Position numbers and translations under genes: made by a program. Shown here in pieces: positions 1-6,485 of a stretch of 7,551 nt of DNA. The notes beneath the pieces are model-generated. The model saw only the letters and a program-made list of their open reading frames with translations. It did not search any database and had not been told where the DNA came from. Origin of the DNA: Desulfurococcales archaeon (GTDB lineage Archaea; Thermoproteota; Thermoprotei_A; Sulfolobales; NBVN01); assembly GCA_023255965.1 (NCBI GenBank), contig JAGDWE010000075.1:1-7551 (forward strand), in the 5' to 3' direction. The stretch's first letter is position 1. Every line of letters begins with the position of its first letter.

Positions 1-1
1 A

Positions 2-91
2 GGCAACCACGTCTTCTCATATACGCGTATAGCTGGCATAGGTCCGGCTACGTATTTAATGGCTAAGAGTTTTAATGACTTGGCACTATAG
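2..91 (+). CDS. A/V-type ATP synthase subunit a/I, partial, upstream fragment ending at an in-frame TAG
   Basis: This frame enters from the left edge and stops at 89-91. It reads GNHVFSYTRIAGIGPATYLM followed by nine more residues. The NxxSYxRxxxxGxA pattern is that of the transmembrane helix carrying the first conserved arginine of A/V-ATPase subunit a (the counterpart of yeast Vph1 Arg735), which takes part in proton translocation through the membrane sector. The expected continuation, the last helix pair and C-terminal tail, is present immediately downstream but in another frame. The gene is therefore interrupted between its two arginine-bearing helices. It could be a true split, an indel mutation or a sequence error. 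Family assignment is fairly secure because both halves match the same protein and join without a gap. Confidence 0.75.
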   Translation, partial: GNHVFSYTRIAGIGPATYLMAKSFNDLAL

Positions 92-345
92 TGATACCAT
101 TACCATTAATTAACGTCTTAATAGCATTGATATTATCAATAACTATAGTATTCTTCGCAAATACCATAAATCTAGCCCTCGGAGTTATAGGGCCTTTCGC
201 TCATTCACTAAGATTATGTTTCGTTGAATTCCTACCTAAGTTCTATGAGAGAGGCGACAGAGAATTCAAGCCATTTAAGCTACATAGTATAATAAGTTAT
301 AGGTGGAACCAAGTAAAGAAGTTATGTGATAGCTATGGTAGCTAG
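91..345 (+). CDS. A/V-type ATP synthase subunit a/I, C-terminal fragment (frame-shifted relative to the upstream part)
   Basis: This is an 84-residue reading frame whose GTG overlaps the preceding TAG by one base (TAGTG). Residues about 3-30 form a hydrophobic helix. They are followed by GPFAHSLRLCFVEFLPKFYE and a G-D-x-x-F-x-P-F tail, the hallmark C-terminal end of subunit a/I; Arg41 matches the second conserved arginine (yeast Vph1 Arg799). If the two pieces are joined directly, the two arginines lie about 61 residues apart, close to the 64 in Vph1, so little or nothing is missing. No good ribosome binding site precedes the GTG, so separate translation would depend on re-initiation. The gene end overlaps the start of the downstream kinase gene. 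Whether the protein is made as one or two chains cannot be settled from the sequence. Confidence 0.75.
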   Translation: MIPLPLINVLIALILSITIVFFANTINLALGVIGPFAHSLRLCFVEFLPKFYERGDREFKPFKLHSIISYRWNQVKKLCDSYGS

Positions 346-916
346 AACGATAGCTATTAGCGGCACTCCAGGTGTTGGTAAGACGTCCGTGGCTCTGAAG
401 TTAGCCGAAACACTTAAAGCTAAGTATGTAAATCTAACGGACTTCGTAATATCTAATAAACTTTATACATATTATGATGAGGAGGGCGCATCCTACGTAA
501 TTGATGAAGAGGCCTTAAGAAAGGAATTAAGGAAGCTGATCACTAGATACGATGGATACATTATCGTGGATGGTCATTATGGTGAAGTAATAGATGACGA
601 TTTACTTGAGAAAATCATAGTCCTTAGATTGAGTCCACGCGAACTTTATAAGAGGTTGAAGGAGAGAGGATGGTCTGGGAGGAAATTAACGGATAATGTT
701 GAAAGCGAATTACTTGGTATATGCACATCAAATGCTTTAGAATCGCATGGAGTTAATAAAGTTTGTGAAGTAGATGCAACTACTAAGACCAGTGATGATA
801 TAGTTAGAGAGATCTTACTTATAATTAATGGCGAAGCTGAGTGCAGGGTATTTATTGATTGGCTCAGTGATGAGCTGGTTGTTGATGAAATCATCAAGTT
901 ACTGGATATTGTTTAG
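335..916 (+). CDS. Fap7/AK6-type adenylate kinase (P-loop NTPase, likely ribosome-maturation factor)
   Basis: From ATG 335 this encodes 193 residues. The Walker A motif GTPGVGKT is at residues 10-17. The DGHYGE motif in the middle matches the conserved DGH segment of AK6 proteins. The lid-like segment LKERGWSGRKLTDNVESELL contains the family's RG-(Y/W)-S...K-x-x-(D/E)NVE pattern. In eukaryotes and archaea this family binds adenine nucleotides and acts with uS11 in small-subunit rRNA maturation; that role is carried over by homology, not shown here. A GTG at 326 would add three residues; ATG 335 is preferred because it sits just ahead of the first strand. The start overlaps the ATPase gene by 11 bp, suggesting co-transcription. 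The last 23 bp overlap the convergent HerA-like gene. The last 30 or so residues form an acidic, probably helical extension. Confidence 0.85.
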   Translation: MVARTIAISGTPGVGKTSVALKLAETLKAKYVNLTDFVISNKLYTYYDEEGASYVIDEEALRKELRKLITRYDGYIIVDGHYGEVIDDDLLEKIIVLRLSPRELYKRLKERGWSGRKLTDNVESELLGICTSNALESHGVNKVCEVDATTKTSDDIVREILLIINGEAECRVFIDWLSDELVVDEIIKLLDIV

Positions 917-1940
917 CACAAATTTTAACTCTAACAGCGCCATTAAATGATGGGGCATCTATCACAGCCTCACCGACCCCTAGCCTTGGTAGAACATCAC
1001 GTAATTCGTTAACACCTAAAGACTTAACAGCAATATCTATATCGGCATAGGACTTTAATGAATGAAAGATCCTAACGTTGCAATTAGATAGTATACTGTT
1101 ATTGATTACTGCTGGTGATTGAGTTACCAGTATGAACCCTATACCTAACTTACGTACCTCTGCAATCAACCTGTTTAGTAAATTAGAGTCAATGACGTTG
1201 TGAGCTTCATCGATAACTATGTAAACGTTGCCTAATGTTTTTAATTTTTTGATTTTTTCAATAAAGCATACTAAAGTCAATGCCGCTAACCTCTTAATCT
1301 TTAGGTCCCTTAAGTCACGTAGGGAAATTATGTTTATCTTTCTCTCAATCAGCAAAGGGTCGTTCATTAACGTTTTATCTACATTGTAAAGGTGCCTAGT
1401 TTTAACATTGTAGAGCATTTTTAACTTTCTAAGTAATGAAGCCTTCGTCTCTAGCATCCATTTAGATTCTGGTTGCATCGACTCAAGAAGGGTTATTAAA
1501 TCGCCTACCGATAATTCATCCAACTTACCGAATTCATCGTGAAGCTTGTAGAGTAGGTAAGCTTGCGCATCAGTTAACTCCAATACATCATCTAGGATCG
1601 TTATGAAGTCCTCCCAATCACCTAATGTTCCAGGCAATCTCACGTTATCGTTAACCACTAACCCACCATTTACACCCAAGTTATTCAGCAACTGAAAGTA
1701 TTCATCATTCCAATCTATGATAAGGACGCTTCCATAATTAACTAATTGAGAAGCAAGCACTGCGGCTGTGGTAGTTTTACCTGAGCCCGTTGATCCAACT
1801 ATTAGTGTATGTCTAGCAAGATCATGTACGGGTATTTTGATTTCCCTTAAGAATGCATCATCAAGAGAGTAACCTAGCCTTATCGCGTCCTTAAAACCAT
1901 TATATGTAAACTCATTTACTAGTAAGTCATCATCTACCAT
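894..1940 (-). CDS. HerA/DUF87-family hexameric-type ATPase
   Basis: This encodes 348 residues from ATG 1940. Walker A (GSTGSGKT) is at residues 49-56, preceded by the HerA-typical R-H-x-L-I-V strand. Walker B with an adjacent glutamate (YIVIDEAHN) is near 240-248, a sensor-like LVTQSP near 272-277, and a candidate arginine finger in NVRIFHSL near 290. The end has the G-x-G-E-A-V turn typical of HerA/FtsK-like motors. Such ATPases form hexameric rings that move DNA or protein substrates; HerA proper works with the nuclease NurA in DNA end resection. No NurA gene is in the window and the long N-terminal HAS barrel of HerA appears reduced, so I call it HerA-like only. An ATG at 1961 overlaps the upstream stop, but the strong GGGGAGGT just before ATG 1940 would then be translated as RGGF, so 1940 is preferred. 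Confidence 0.85.
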   Translation of the reverse strand: MVDDDLLVNEFTYNGFKDAIRLGYSLDDAFLREIKIPVHDLARHTLIVGSTGSGKTTTAAVLASQLVNYGSVLIIDWNDEYFQLLNNLGVNGGLVVNDNVRLPGTLGDWEDFITILDDVLELTDAQAYLLYKLHDEFGKLDELSVGDLITLLESMQPESKWMLETKASLLRKLKMLYNVKTRHLYNVDKTLMNDPLLIERKINIISLRDLRDLKIKRLAALTLVCFIEKIKKLKTLGNVYIVIDEAHNVIDSNLLNRLIAEVRKLGIGFILVTQSPAVINNSILSNCNVRIFHSLKSYADIDIAVKSLGVNELRDVLPRLGVGEAVIDAPSFNGAVRVKICAKQYPVT

Positions 1941-1943
1941 AAA

Positions 1944-1951
1944 ACCTCCCC
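1944..1951 (-). promoter_or_regulatory. Shine-Dalgarno sequence for the HerA-like ATPase gene
   Basis: On the minus strand this reads GGGGAGGT, a near-complete match to the archaeal anti-Shine-Dalgarno sequence, three bases before ATG 1940. It decides the start against the longer ATG at 1961. It suggests the ATPase is translated efficiently and largely independently of coupling to the upstream gene. Confidence 0.7.
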
Positions 1952-1957
1952 TAGGTC

Positions 1958-2371
1958 TCATGAGAAAGGGTATTTGTCACCAATTCCATTACTACAATCA
2001 ACTTCATTAAGGTCTATATCGTCAGATATATATGTGGATAGAATAACCTTAAATAATTCAGTACATTTAACTAAGTCCTTAGATGAGAGCCTAATAAGAG
2101 TTCTATAGCCGTTCCTAGCAATTCTAGTTACTACATCGAGTTGCAAATCCTTACATACTTTAAGTAATCTTCTTGCAACCTCCAAGAAATCAATTTTAAT
2201 TACCGTATTATTCCTACCCTTAATTAATTCGAAGCACTTAGACGTGGTAAACTCGTTATTACGTTTAAACCTAAGTAGCATATCACACCAAATAAAACAT
2301 AGGTATATAAAATGTTCAAGGATGTGATACATGAAGGCCTCGTCATTTAGGTGACCTTTCACTAATTCCAT
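1958..2371 (-). CDS. Uncharacterised 137-residue protein upstream of the HerA-like ATPase
   Basis: I do not recognise this protein. From ATG 2371 it has 137 residues; a TTG at 2377 would add two. The N-terminal third (about residues 12-36) is aromatic and hydrophobic and contains MYHILEHFIYLCFIWCDMLL, probably an amphipathic or buried helix and not a clear membrane span. The middle (EVARRLLKVCKDLQLDVVTR followed by GYRTLIRLSSKDL) looks like a compact helix-strand domain. Six cysteines are scattered along the chain with no obvious zinc-binding pairs. Its stop lies 17 bases before the preferred start of the HerA-like ATPase, on the same strand, so the two are very likely co-transcribed. It is too short and lacks the recognisable acidic motifs to be NurA. 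A role as an accessory or substrate-binding partner of the ATPase is an inference from position only. Confidence 0.7.
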   Translation of the reverse strand: MELVKGHLNDEAFMYHILEHFIYLCFIWCDMLLRFKRNNEFTTSKCFELIKGRNNTVIKIDFLEVARRLLKVCKDLQLDVVTRIARNGYRTLIRLSSKDLVKCTELFKVILSTYISDDIDLNEVDCSNGIGDKYPFS

Positions 2372-2397
2372 TTGCAACGATTTTGATTAGGTGATGC

Positions 2398-2535
2398 CTA
2401 GGGAATTAAAATAAGAAGAGTGCTGGCCCTCAATCGCCCTCTAAACGAAGCATTTAAATCAGAGTAGATATAGGGAGCATCCGCCATCAAGGACAAGGAG
2501 AGGTCGTTGAACTTAGGAATCATTGGTGAGAACAT
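2398..2535 (-). CDS. Possible small ORF antisense to the plus-strand candidate in the same spacer
   Basis: ATG 2535 to TAG 2398-2400 encodes 45 residues, beginning MFSPMIPKFNDLSLSLMADA and ending with a hydrophobic segment STLLILIP. The frame is open further upstream into the metG 3' end. No ribosome binding site is visible. It lies between metG and the 137-residue gene on the same strand, so it could in principle belong to that transcript, but it is mutually exclusive as a strong coding signal with the plus-strand frame over 2507-2535. Low confidence. Confidence 0.15.
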   Translation of the reverse strand: MFSPMIPKFNDLSLSLMADAPYIYSDLNASFRGRLRASTLLILIP

Positions 2536-2614
2536 TAAACCGTTAAACGAGATAAAAATCGTATTAAAGCAACGAACGCTACACTCCTTACTTAAGGCTA
2601 TTCGGCCTCTTTAA
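2507..2614 (+). CDS. Possible small ORF in the metG downstream spacer
   Basis: A frame open from 2474 to a TAA at 2612-2614 has codons rich in purines at position one and a plausible protein composition, including LNLGIIGENIKPLNEIKIVL. The only start in frame is TTG 2507, giving 35 residues. GGAGAGGT lies just ahead of it with short spacing, and a TTTAAAT box at 2453-2459 could serve as its promoter. The end overlaps the last codons of metG on the opposite strand. I cannot name it. It could be a real small protein, a gene remnant or chance, and a competing minus-strand frame covers the same DNA. Confidence 0.25.
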   Translation: MNLGIIGENIKPLNEIKIVLKQRTLHSLLKAIRPL

Positions 2615-4306
2615 TTGAGCCCTCTGCCTTGCATTAGTTATTATCTCATTTAAATTTGCGATAAAGTTTCGATCTAATTTCCTAAACAGGGGTTCGGGTT
2701 TATTGATTACATCTACATTGATATCTTTGAGGTCTAACTTATCCGCTATCCTTACGTTATCCTTATTCACATTCATGATCTTAAATAATTTTTCGATGGA
2801 GTTAGGTATTATAGGGTAAAGCATTAAAGCGAGAACGTAAATGCTTACAAATCCTAGATACAGCGTTGTAGAGGCATCTTCTATGTCGGTCTTTAACTTA
2901 GCCCATGGCTGTTTAGCATTTAGATACTGATTGCTACTTCTAGCAAGTTCTAGTATGACTTCGGATGCTTGCTTAATTTTAGCTAGGTTCATCAGCTCGC
3001 AATACCTATATATCGATGATTTTATCTTACTAAGGAACTCTTCATCGATGCTAGAGAACTTCCTCGGCTTTGGAACCACGCCGTCAAAGTACCTGTATAT
3101 TAATGTGAGTACTCTATGTATGTAATTACCTATATCATCATTTAATTCATCATTAATTATCCTCACGAACTCTGACCATGTAAAGTTCGTATCTTTGCCT
3201 TCAGGTCTCATACGTATTAGCACGAAACGCCAATAGTCGGGTTCAGGTATAATTTCTAATGCCTCATCAATCCATATACCTACCCTCCTACTCTTACTGA
3301 ATTTTTGTCCTTCAAACATTAGGTACTCGGTGGCTGAGATTATTGTAGGTAGGTTATAGCTTTCGCCGCTAGCTATTAGCATCGCTGGGAGGATTATGGC
3401 ATGAAATGGAATATTATCCTTGCCTATGAAATACGCAGTGCCTACCTCAGGGTTAAACCAGTATTCACGCCATTTATTTACTTCACCGGATTTCATGAAA
3501 TACTCTATAGTTGCTGAAATGTAACCCAACAATGCCTCAAACCAAACATATATGGTTTTATCTTCAGCCCCTGGGAAGGGGGCTTTAATGCCCCACTTAT
3601 TATCTCTTGTTATAGCCCTCGGCTTTAAGCCGATCTTAATCCAAGACAGGGAGTAATTTTTAACATTATCCTCTAAGTATTTATGATTAACTAACCAGTG
3701 AGTGAGCTCGCCTTCGAGTTCATCTAACCTAAAAAACCAATGCTTAGTAAGCTTAAATATTGGCCTACTAGAGCAGAAGACGCATTTCGGTGATACAAGT
3801 TCCTCTGGACTTAATACCCTACCGCAATTATCGCATTGATCCCCCCTTGCATCTTCATAACCGCAGTACGGGCAAGTACCACTTATGAATCTATCCGGCA
3901 GATATATTCTATCATTAATACAGTAAGGCATTAATTGTTCTTTAACATCTACATACCCTCTCTTATAAATGTCCATCAATAACTTACTAACGTACTCCTT
4001 ATGTACTTCATTCTCTGTTCTAGTATAGTTATTAAAAGATATTAACCACCTTCTGAACAAATTACTTACATATTCGTGAGCTTCGTCAGTAAGTTGCCGA
4101 GGATCTAAGTCCTTCCTTCTTGCTTCAACCTCTATAACCGTGCCATGCTCATCGCTACCACTTACGAAAATTACGTCATAGCCACGTAATCGTAAATATC
4201 TGGCAAAGACGTCGGCGGACAGAATACTGCCTATCATATTTCCCAAATGCGGAACAGTATTTATGTAGGGCCACGCAGATGTCACTATCCACTTACTTAG
4301 GTTCAT
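2588..4306 (-). CDS. metG: Methionyl-tRNA synthetase (class I, archaeal type)
   Basis: The 572-residue protein charges tRNA-Met with methionine in the cytoplasm. The N-terminal Rossmann fold opens with TSAWPYINTVPHLGN, the HIGH-motif region (HLGN at 20-23). The connective peptide carries CxxC pairs at 145/148, 158/161 and 175/178, the zinc-knuckle insertion of this enzyme. KFSKS at 335-339 is the KMSKS loop. The remainder is the helical anticodon-binding domain. It ends soon after that domain, so the C-terminal EMAPII-like tRNA-binding domain found in many bacterial MetRS is absent, as is common in Crenarchaeota. Near residue 129 the motif CIND stands where some archaeal enzymes have a further CxxC, so the second zinc site may be incomplete. 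ATG 4306 is preferred over GTG 4312 because AGGTG sits five bases ahead of it. Confidence 0.96.
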   Translation of the reverse strand: MNLSKWIVTSAWPYINTVPHLGNMIGSILSADVFARYLRLRGYDVIFVSGSDEHGTVIEVEARRKDLDPRQLTDEAHEYVSNLFRRWLISFNNYTRTENEVHKEYVSKLLMDIYKRGYVDVKEQLMPYCINDRIYLPDRFISGTCPYCGYEDARGDQCDNCGRVLSPEELVSPKCVFCSSRPIFKLTKHWFFRLDELEGELTHWLVNHKYLEDNVKNYSLSWIKIGLKPRAITRDNKWGIKAPFPGAEDKTIYVWFEALLGYISATIEYFMKSGEVNKWREYWFNPEVGTAYFIGKDNIPFHAIILPAMLIASGESYNLPTIISATEYLMFEGQKFSKSRRVGIWIDEALEIIPEPDYWRFVLIRMRPEGKDTNFTWSEFVRIINDELNDDIGNYIHRVLTLIYRYFDGVVPKPRKFSSIDEEFLSKIKSSIYRYCELMNLAKIKQASEVILELARSSNQYLNAKQPWAKLKTDIEDASTTLYLGFVSIYVLALMLYPIIPNSIEKLFKIMNVNKDNVRIADKLDLKDINVDVINKPEPLFRKLDRNFIANLNEIITNARQRAQLKRPNSLK

Positions 4307-4311
4307 TAACA

Positions 4312-4316
4312 CACCT
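4312..4316 (-). promoter_or_regulatory. Shine-Dalgarno sequence for metG
   Basis: On the minus strand AGGTG precedes ATG 4306 with a five-base spacer. It overlaps the alternative GTG 4312, which argues against that codon as the start. Confidence 0.5.
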
Positions 4317-4322
4317 AGAAGT

Positions 4323-4343
4323 GATTTTAATAATTAAATTAAT
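4323..4343. promoter_or_regulatory. AT-rich divergent promoter region between metG and priL
   Basis: The 58 bases between the two start codons contain a run of TTTAATAATTAAATTAATA type. It can supply a TATA box to either side: for priL 20-40 bases before GTG 4365, and for metG about 20-35 bases before ATG 4306. Both genes would then have very short leaders, which is usual for crenarchaea. The exact boxes cannot be assigned by eye. Confidence 0.5.
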
Positions 4344-4355
4344 AAGCTATTAGTT

Positions 4356-4359
4356 GGTG
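4356..4359 (+). promoter_or_regulatory. GGTG ribosome binding site for priL
   Basis: GGTG lies five bases before GTG 4365, a common crenarchaeal spacing. It supports the non-ATG start of priL. Confidence 0.5.
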
Positions 4360-4364
4360 CAAGT

Positions 4365-5468
4365 GTGAAGGAACATGAAGTAATTCGTAGGCTGTCGCTG
4401 TACATTAAATATCCTTTTATAGTATCATTAGAGGAGTTTATGAAGAAATTTTACGGCGGTATGCTTTCTATTGTAGATATAGTTAATCACGGTAGGCCGG
4501 ATTACATAGAACGGGCTATAGTTAGGGTTAAGTCAGCATTAAATAACTTAAAATACCTTCCGACATCATTTGAGGAATTAGAGCTCGCATCCTTTCATAT
4601 AGGGTTGCTCATATCATCCTCGCTAGGAAGGTGGTCACTAAGGAGGTACGTGGATAGTGAAGCCAAGAGGTCATATTCCTATTTATTGAGCGATTCTAGT
4701 GATAACGTAACTAGGGTAGCCATTAAATTAGGAGTTAAGGTTGAGTACATCGAAGATGGTGGTATGTGTGGTGAGGGAATCGTTACTGGATATAGAGGTA
4801 GACCTAATAACGTAGTAATTCACTGCCTTCAATATAGAATTCCTATCACTGAGTACTTACCGATTGCTTCGAGATTATTGAATGAGATTAAATGGAAGTT
4901 GGTCAATCAATACGTTAAGAACGGTTATGTATATTTAAATAAAAAAGAGGTAGCGAGGCTCATACAGGAGTACGTAAAGTTCTACCTAATTAACTCGACG
5001 CCCGACTTAAGCGGGGTCAGATTTGAGGGACGCATAAATGAAGTTATTGCTGAATTAAGTAAGATCGTACCTAGAGAGCTTAAGGCGGCCGATGGGACTA
5101 GATTAGAGGCCTCGGAAGGCATAATTAATGAAGATGCATTTCCACCGTGCATTAAGAACATAATTATGCAGTTGAGGAATAACGAGCACTTAAGTCATAG
5201 CCAAAGATTCGCTTTAGCTACATTCCTAATAAATATTGGGGTTGGCGTGGATTATATTCTAGAACTATTTAGGCATGCACCTGATTTTAATGAAAAAATT
5301 GCAAGATATCAGATAGAACACCTCGCTGGGTTAAGGGGGTCTAGGAAAAAATACCTATCATATAGTTGTGATAAGATGAAGAGCTTGGGGATGTGTGTAA
5401 ATGATTGTGGTGTTAAAAGCTTAATATCATATTATAAATTAAAGTTAAAATCGATAAAGAGGGCTTAA
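4365..5468 (+). CDS. priL: DNA primase large subunit PriL (iron-sulfur)
   Basis: This 367-residue protein is the regulatory subunit of the archaeal/eukaryotic-type primase, which with PriS makes the RNA or DNA primers for replication. The N-terminal half is the helical platform domain. The C-terminal domain carries the signature FPPCIKNIIMQL...L-S-H-S-x-R-F-A-L-A-T-F, then FRHAPDFNEKIARYQIEHLAG and a final cysteine cluster. Cys262, Cys335, Cys344 and Cys348 are the four expected 4Fe-4S ligands, and the closing SYY motif follows. All family hallmarks are present and nothing suggests damage. The GTG start is backed by GGTG upstream. It is transcribed divergently from metG. Its TAA shares the bases TTAA with the stop of the convergent 174-residue gene. 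PriS is not in the window. Confidence 0.95.
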   Translation: MKEHEVIRRLSLYIKYPFIVSLEEFMKKFYGGMLSIVDIVNHGRPDYIERAIVRVKSALNNLKYLPTSFEELELASFHIGLLISSSLGRWSLRRYVDSEAKRSYSYLLSDSSDNVTRVAIKLGVKVEYIEDGGMCGEGIVTGYRGRPNNVVIHCLQYRIPITEYLPIASRLLNEIKWKLVNQYVKNGYVYLNKKEVARLIQEYVKFYLINSTPDLSGVRFEGRINEVIAELSKIVPRELKAADGTRLEASEGIINEDAFPPCIKNIIMQLRNNEHLSHSQRFALATFLINIGVGVDYILELFRHAPDFNEKIARYQIEHLAGLRGSRKKYLSYSCDKMKSLGMCVNDCGVKSLISYYKLKLKSIKRA

Positions 5469-5989
5469 CGTAGGAACTCTATCCTTTCATAGCCAGGAGT
5501 TAAGGAACCTTTATGCATAGAGAACATGAGTATCTTGCCATTGGCTACTATATCGTATGCTACACCGACATCAGCTTTTATAACCTTAAGACCCCCCGCA
5601 AAGATCCATGTAACACAGTAATCGTACTCAGTTATCTCAGGATCGTAGATGTTTTCGTAGTAATTAATCCCAGACCTTAACTCCCCTTTGAAGGAGATGT
5701 AGAAGACTATGTAAGGTCTATTTGGAGATCCTCTAAATCCTATGTCAATACCTAAGACTTTGGGGTACACGCTCTTTCCATTAATTTTAACCTCCTCATC
5801 ATCAAGGAATGACTGCATATTATTCATTAAGTTATTTAGCTCCATATTAAACTCTACTTCATTACTAAGTAAATTCCAGTAATACGCATCATCGTCTATG
5901 TAATCAAATATTACTTCTTGGGTTACCGTTCCATCACTACATACTATGAATGTGCCCTGACCATATATCGGCTTAATGCGATCCGTCAT
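5465..5989 (-). CDS. Uncharacterised 174-residue protein coupled to the Lrp-type regulator
   Basis: I do not recognise a named family. The protein is acidic and soluble, without a signal peptide or membrane span. Residues about 27-65 are rich in Asp, Glu and Asn and probably helical. The rest alternates hydrophobic strands with conserved-looking turns: GIDIGFRGSPNRPYIVFYIS, a Y-x-x-x-Y-D-P-E-x-x-E-Y-D-Y stretch, and a closing G-x-x-x-P-G-Y-E-R-I-E-F. This suggests a beta-rich fold. Its ATG overlaps the TGA of the regulator gene (ATGA), and no strong ribosome binding site is seen, so it is probably translated by coupling. The context (PCNA and Lrp upstream, PriL convergent) makes a role tied to the regulator, for example ligand sensing or as a target, possible but unproven. 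Confidence 0.8.
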   Translation of the reverse strand: MTDRIKPIYGQGTFIVCSDGTVTQEVIFDYIDDDAYYWNLLSNEVEFNMELNNLMNNMQSFLDDEEVKINGKSVYPKVLGIDIGFRGSPNRPYIVFYISFKGELRSGINYYENIYDPEITEYDYCVTWIFAGGLKVIKADVGVAYDIVANGKILMFSMHKGSLTPGYERIEFLR

Positions 5990-6444
5990 GGATATATTTT
6001 ACGATCCTCCTTAATGGTTCTTAGTATAACCATCGTTGATGTAGAGTAAACACCATCTATCCCTCCAATCTTATCAAGCAGCTCTGATAGCTCCTTATGA
6101 TCTTTTACTAAAACCTCTAAAACTAGCGCCCATTCCCCCGTAACGTCATATATCACCTTAACTTGAGGTAATTCCTTTATTCCCTCAACTACCTTAGAGT
6201 ACTTCTTAACATCCATGTCTATAAATATTAATGCTTTCAACCTATAGCCTAATTTAGCCGGATCTACCTCTGCTACAATCCTCCTTATTAAGCCCTTATC
6301 CTTTAGCCTCCTTACCCTCATATACACTGTTGACGGACTTAAATTTAACAACTTACCTATCTCGGTATATGTTAAATCAGCATTATCCTGTAGTATTTTA
6401 ATTAATTCCTTATCAATAGGGTCTAATTCCTCACCTATAGACAT
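5986..6444 (-). CDS. Lrp/AsnC-family transcriptional regulator
   Basis: From ATG 6444 this encodes 152 residues. Residues 8-60 form the N-terminal winged helix-turn-helix, opening with LDPIDKELIKILQDNADLTY and with the recognition helix in LSPSTVYMRVRRLKDKGLI. Residues about 67-145 form the RAM (ligand-binding and oligomerisation) domain with the alternating beta-alpha pattern and the DVTGEWALVLEV core strand pair. Such proteins bind DNA as dimers or octamers and usually respond to amino acids or related small molecules; the ligand cannot be predicted from this sequence. A TTG at 6456 would add four residues, but ATG is preferred. It lies 50 bases downstream of pcna, may have its own TATA-like box in that gap, and overlaps the next gene by ATGA. 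Autoregulation is common in the family but no clear operator palindrome is seen. Confidence 0.93.
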   Translation of the reverse strand: MSIGEELDPIDKELIKILQDNADLTYTEIGKLLNLSPSTVYMRVRRLKDKGLIRRIVAEVDPAKLGYRLKALIFIDMDVKKYSKVVEGIKELPQVKVIYDVTGEWALVLEVLVKDHKELSELLDKIGGIDGVYSTSTMVILRTIKEDRKIYP

Positions 6445-6475
6445 AATACTTACCAATAAAAATTAGTAAATCAAT

Positions 6476-6485
6476 GTTTAAAAAA
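6476..6485 (-). promoter_or_regulatory. Possible TATA box for the Lrp-type regulator gene
   Basis: The minus strand reads TTTTTTAAAC 32-41 bases before ATG 6444, in the short gap after pcna. The spacing suits a short-leader crenarchaeal promoter. The regulator could thus be transcribed both from here and by read-through from pcna. Composition alone supports this. Confidence 0.35.

Noticed and set aside
79..91. Programmed -1 frameshift signal in the ATPase gene
   Set aside because: No slippery heptamer and no evident downstream pseudoknot or strong stem in the window where the shift must occur; kept only as one untested option.
646..897. Minus-strand frame opposite the Fap7-like kinase
   Set aside because: Ser/Thr-rich antisense shadow of a well-supported kinase gene.
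2931..3125. Plus-strand frame opposite metG
   Set aside because: Antisense shadow of the anticodon-binding domain coding region, with no independent signal.
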